Shown here piece after piece: positions 61,709 through 64,000 of a stretch of DNA of 64,000 bases. This DNA comes from Polynucleobacter sp. AP-Kaivos-20-H2 (GTDB lineage: Bacteria; Pseudomonadota; Gammaproteobacteria; Burkholderiales; Burkholderiaceae), in assembly GCF_018882215.1 (NCBI RefSeq), contig NZ_JACVOX010000002.1, positions 124,001 to 188,000 of the forward strand. The letters are read 5' to 3'. The translations under genes were made by a program, and so were the position numbers. Numbering within the stretch: the stretch's first letter is position 1; each line of letters starts with the position of its first letter. Below the pieces are notes generated by a model. The model made no database searches. It was not told the origin of the DNA and saw only the letters and a list, made by a program, of their open reading frames with translations.

Positions 61709-63240
61709 ACTGCTTTAGGAATAACATCGATCAGCTTTAAGCGCTGAACCTTGCCAGATGGCCCCCGCGGTAGATCTTCCATAAAGAGAATAATCTTTGG
61801 CGTTCTGAATTTACCTAATTCTTTTAGGCAAAATTCGCGCATTTCTTCTTCGGAACAAGTAGTGCCTAGTTTGAGAACAATGCACACCATAATCTCTTGG
61901 CCATAATTACTATCAGGAATACCCACTGCTGCTGCATCCAATACTGCAGGATGCTTTAGGACAGCCTCATCGATTTCGCGGGGGGCAATATTTTCTCCGC
62001 CTTTAATAATGAGCTCCTTCAGGCGGCCGGTGATGAAATAAAAACCATCATCATCACGCATTCCAAGGTCGCCAGTCTTAAGCCATCCTTCACTATCAAA
62101 AGCCTTCGCAGTTTCTGTTTCTGCTTTGTAATAGGCATTGAGTACATTACCGCCACGTAAGCAAATTTCACCGACGGCATTGTTTCCCAGCGGATTGCCT
62201 TCTGGATCAATGACCTTTGCCTCTACCCCGCAAGGTTGGCCTGGGCTGCCATAGCGTCGGCTTTCATCATGGGGATTACAAAAAACCATGGAGGCTGACT
62301 CTGTCATGCCCATGCCTTCAATGACGGTAATTCCAAACAGCGCCTCGAATTCACGATGATGCTCAGGGGGTAAGGGAGCAGAAGCAGATCGACCAAATCG
62401 AATCGATTTCAACTCCTCGCGACTCGGTAATGCACCACCACTCTTGGCTGCATTAATTAAATACGCAATGATGGTTGGGACCATATTGATCCATGTGCAG
62501 TGGTATTGAATGGCCAAGCTCCACCAATTCTTTACAGAGAATGAATGTGGAGCCACAACAGATCCACCAGATACAAACGGAGTGATAGTAGAAATTACCT
62601 GGCCATTAATATGATAAATCGGCAAAGAGCTCAACACAACATCCGCCTGCGTCAATGAATGCCATGCGACCATAGATCGAGCGGCATGCAATAAATTGGC
62701 GTGAGTTAACAAGACGCCCTTAGGTGTGCCTGTCGTACCTGAGGTATACATTAAGAGTGCAGATCGTGAAGACTTAACCGCAGGTAATGTTCCAGAAGCG
62801 CATTGCATGAATGGTCCTGCGGCAGCATCTGGGTCAAGCTCCACTAACAGGAACTTTCTTTTGGTTTTTTCAATGGCCAAAAATAGACTTTGCTTCTTGT
62901 CAGGCGAGTAAAACAACACTTCAATATCACTATGATCCAAGACCCAAGCCAGTTGATCCGTGGGGGCCAATAGATTTAAAGGGGTAATCACGCGACCACA
63001 AGACATGGTTGCCAGAAATACCGTGCTGGTCTGACGCCCGTTTTGCATAAACAAGCCAACGTGACCCTGCTCACTAATGTCTTGTTGCTCTAACCAAGTT
63101 GAAAAGTGGCGCGCTTCTATTGCAAGTTGCCCATAACTTAGAGCAGCCCCAATCTCAGGCGCAAATAGAAATGATTTATCTGGCTGTACCGCCTCCCAGT
63201 GCAGTAGTACCTCACCCAAACTCTTGCAAGCTACGGTCAT
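61705..63240 (-). CDS. AMP-forming acyl-CoA ligase, SauT-like (putative sulfoacetate-CoA ligase)
   Basis: A 511-residue ANL-superfamily ligase that makes an acyl-CoA from acid, CoA and ATP through an acyl-AMP. The P-loop YTSGTTGTPKG is at 165-175, GMGMTESASMV is the A5-type motif, KTGDLG and GRLKELIIKGGENIAP form the hinge region, and Lys497 in PRGPSGKVQ is the catalytic lysine. It is 7 bp downstream of an acylating aldehyde dehydrogenase, the same gene pair as sauS-sauT for sulfoacetate degradation in Cupriavidus necator. Family membership is sure; the substrate is inferred from this pairing. Confidence 0.82.
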   Translation of the reverse strand: MTVACKSLGEVLLHWEAVQPDKSFLFAPEIGAALSYGQLAIEARHFSTWLEQQDISEQGHVGLFMQNGRQTSTVFLATMSCGRVITPLNLLAPTDQLAWVLDHSDIEVLFYSPDKKQSLFLAIEKTKRKFLLVELDPDAAAGPFMQCASGTLPAVKSSRSALLMYTSGTTGTPKGVLLTHANLLHAARSMVAWHSLTQADVVLSSLPIYHINGQVISTITPFVSGGSVVAPHSFSVKNWWSLAIQYHCTWINMVPTIIAYLINAAKSGGALPSREELKSIRFGRSASAPLPPEHHREFEALFGITVIEGMGMTESASMVFCNPHDESRRYGSPGQPCGVEAKVIDPEGNPLGNNAVGEICLRGGNVLNAYYKAETETAKAFDSEGWLKTGDLGMRDDDGFYFITGRLKELIIKGGENIAPREIDEAVLKHPAVLDAAAVGIPDSNYGQEIMVCIVLKLGTTCSEEEMREFCLKELGKFRTPKIILFMEDLPRGPSGKVQRLKLIDVIPKAV

Positions 63241-63247
63241 CTTTAAA

Positions 63248-64000
63248 CTAGATCTGTGGAAAGCGGCTGAAATATTCTTTCAACAAATCCTCTACCTTGG
63301 GCACATGCTCAGGGATTGGCCTAACCACTCTCGTGATGTTCATATAGTGGCGATAATTCATATTCTCAGAGAAATTATTCTTCCCCCAGGTACCGCAACC
63401 CATGGATAAAGAAAAAGGTAGGCCATTTTCAAAGCTACCGCCCGTTGCAATCGCATGGGCCTGATTCACAATGATTCTAGCTACTGGCAATTGCTGCGCT
63501 AGCGCTGCAGCCCTTGCTTCCTGTATGTCACCGCTTTGCGCAGTATGCAAGCCAACAGAATGTCCAGCACCTTGGTATGCATATACATTAGCAATTAATT
63601 GTTTAGCTGCCTCAAAGTCGGCAGCCTTCCAAACCGTTAACACCGGACTGAGTTTTTCACCAGAAAATGGCGCATCCGGCCCATAACCCTGCTCCTCAAC
63701 CATAAAAAATTTGGCTGATTTTGCTTTTGGATTCTGTAATTGAGCGCGCTCTGCAATAATGGCTGGGCTTTGAGCAGTAAGTGTTGAGGTCAACTTGCCA
63801 TTTTGGAACATGACATCTTCTAGACGTTTCTTATCAGTCGCATCCAACATCAAGCCACCTGCTGCCTCAAGAGCACCAATAGCCTGATCGTAAATCTGAG
63901 CACAAATGATCGCCCCATTTTCACTTGAGCAACTTGTAGCGTTGTCGAATGTTTTGGACTGCAGTATTTTGTTAGCCGCGCTAGCAAGATCCGCATACTC
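63248..64000 (-). CDS. CoA-acylating aldehyde dehydrogenase, SauS-like, C-terminal part (cut by window edge)
   Basis: The last ~250 residues are visible; the start lies beyond position 64000. The segment FDNATSCSSENGAIIC contains the catalytic Cys in a setting typical of acylating aldehyde dehydrogenases of the AdhE/EutE/SauS group. GSFENGLPFSLSMGCGTWGKN near the C-terminus also fits. Such enzymes interconvert an aldehyde and its CoA thioester with NAD(P)H. Paired with the SauT-like ligase, the likely reaction is sulfoacetyl-CoA to sulfoacetaldehyde. Acetaldehyde or another short aldehyde remains possible. Confidence 0.78.
   Translation of the reverse strand, partial: EYADLASAANKILQSKTFDNATSCSSENGAIICAQIYDQAIGALEAAGGLMLDATDKKRLEDVMFQNGKLTSTLTAQSPAIIAERAQLQNPKAKSAKFFMVEEQGYGPDAPFSGEKLSPVLTVWKAADFEAAKQLIANVYAYQGAGHSVGLHTAQSGDIQEARAAALAQQLPVARIIVNQAHAIATGGSFENGLPFSLSMGCGTWGKNNFSENMNYRHYMNITRVVRPIPEHVPKVEDLLKEYFSRFPQI

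Overview
The window looks like chromosomal DNA of a betaproteobacterium of the family Burkholderiaceae, most probably a Polynucleobacter-type freshwater bacterium. This is inferred from the gene orders (rpsB-tsf-pyrH-frr-uppS-cdsA-dxr-rseP-bamA-skp-lpxD-fabZ-lpxA-lpxB-rnhB; smc-zipA-ligA; rpfE-like-recJ-prfB-lysS), from the moderate GC content and from compact spacing with many stop/start overlaps. No database search was possible. I see no phage, insertion sequence or CRISPR array.

Positions 1-51 kb are mostly core genome. The left edge holds the start of ppsA, divergent from its regulator ppsR. From 16.8 kb leftwards runs a long minus-strand block: rpsB-tsf ends at a hairpin terminator, then a second unit from pyrH to an rRNA/tRNA methyltransferase covers ribosome recycling, isoprenoid and phospholipid synthesis, outer-membrane protein assembly and lipid A. 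To the right lie map-glnD (+), ligA-zipA-smc (-), dapD-dapE-prmB (+), radA, kup with a small exported protein, an initiator tRNA, comEC-tatD-lolD-lolC (-), and rpfE-like-recJ-prfB-lysS (+). prfB carries the classic programmed +1 frameshift. Then come an exported amidohydrolase, cysK, ackA, dsbB and a ferredoxin-NADP reductase.

Positions 51-52 kb hold two small convergent genes (54 and 52 codons) with good ribosome binding sites and a shared two-way terminator. A perfect 12-bp inverted repeat lies upstream of the first. I recognise neither product.

Positions 51.8-64 kb form a catabolic region with an organosulfur theme. A six-gene minus-strand operon encodes a biotin carrier protein, a divergent biotin-dependent carboxyltransferase, a nitrate/sulfonate/taurine-type ABC importer and a TauE-type anion exporter. 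Divergent from it are an IclR regulator, a beta-keto acid cleavage enzyme (BKACE), a GMC flavin dehydrogenase and a second TauE-type exporter. Convergent to those are an AMP-forming acyl-CoA ligase and an acylating aldehyde dehydrogenase, which together resemble SauT/SauS of sulfoacetate degradation. The best working model is uptake and breakdown of a small organosulfonate through a CoA thioester such as sulfoacetyl-CoA, with sulfite export. The substrate and the role of the biotin pair are not settled by the sequence, and this is the part most worth following up.
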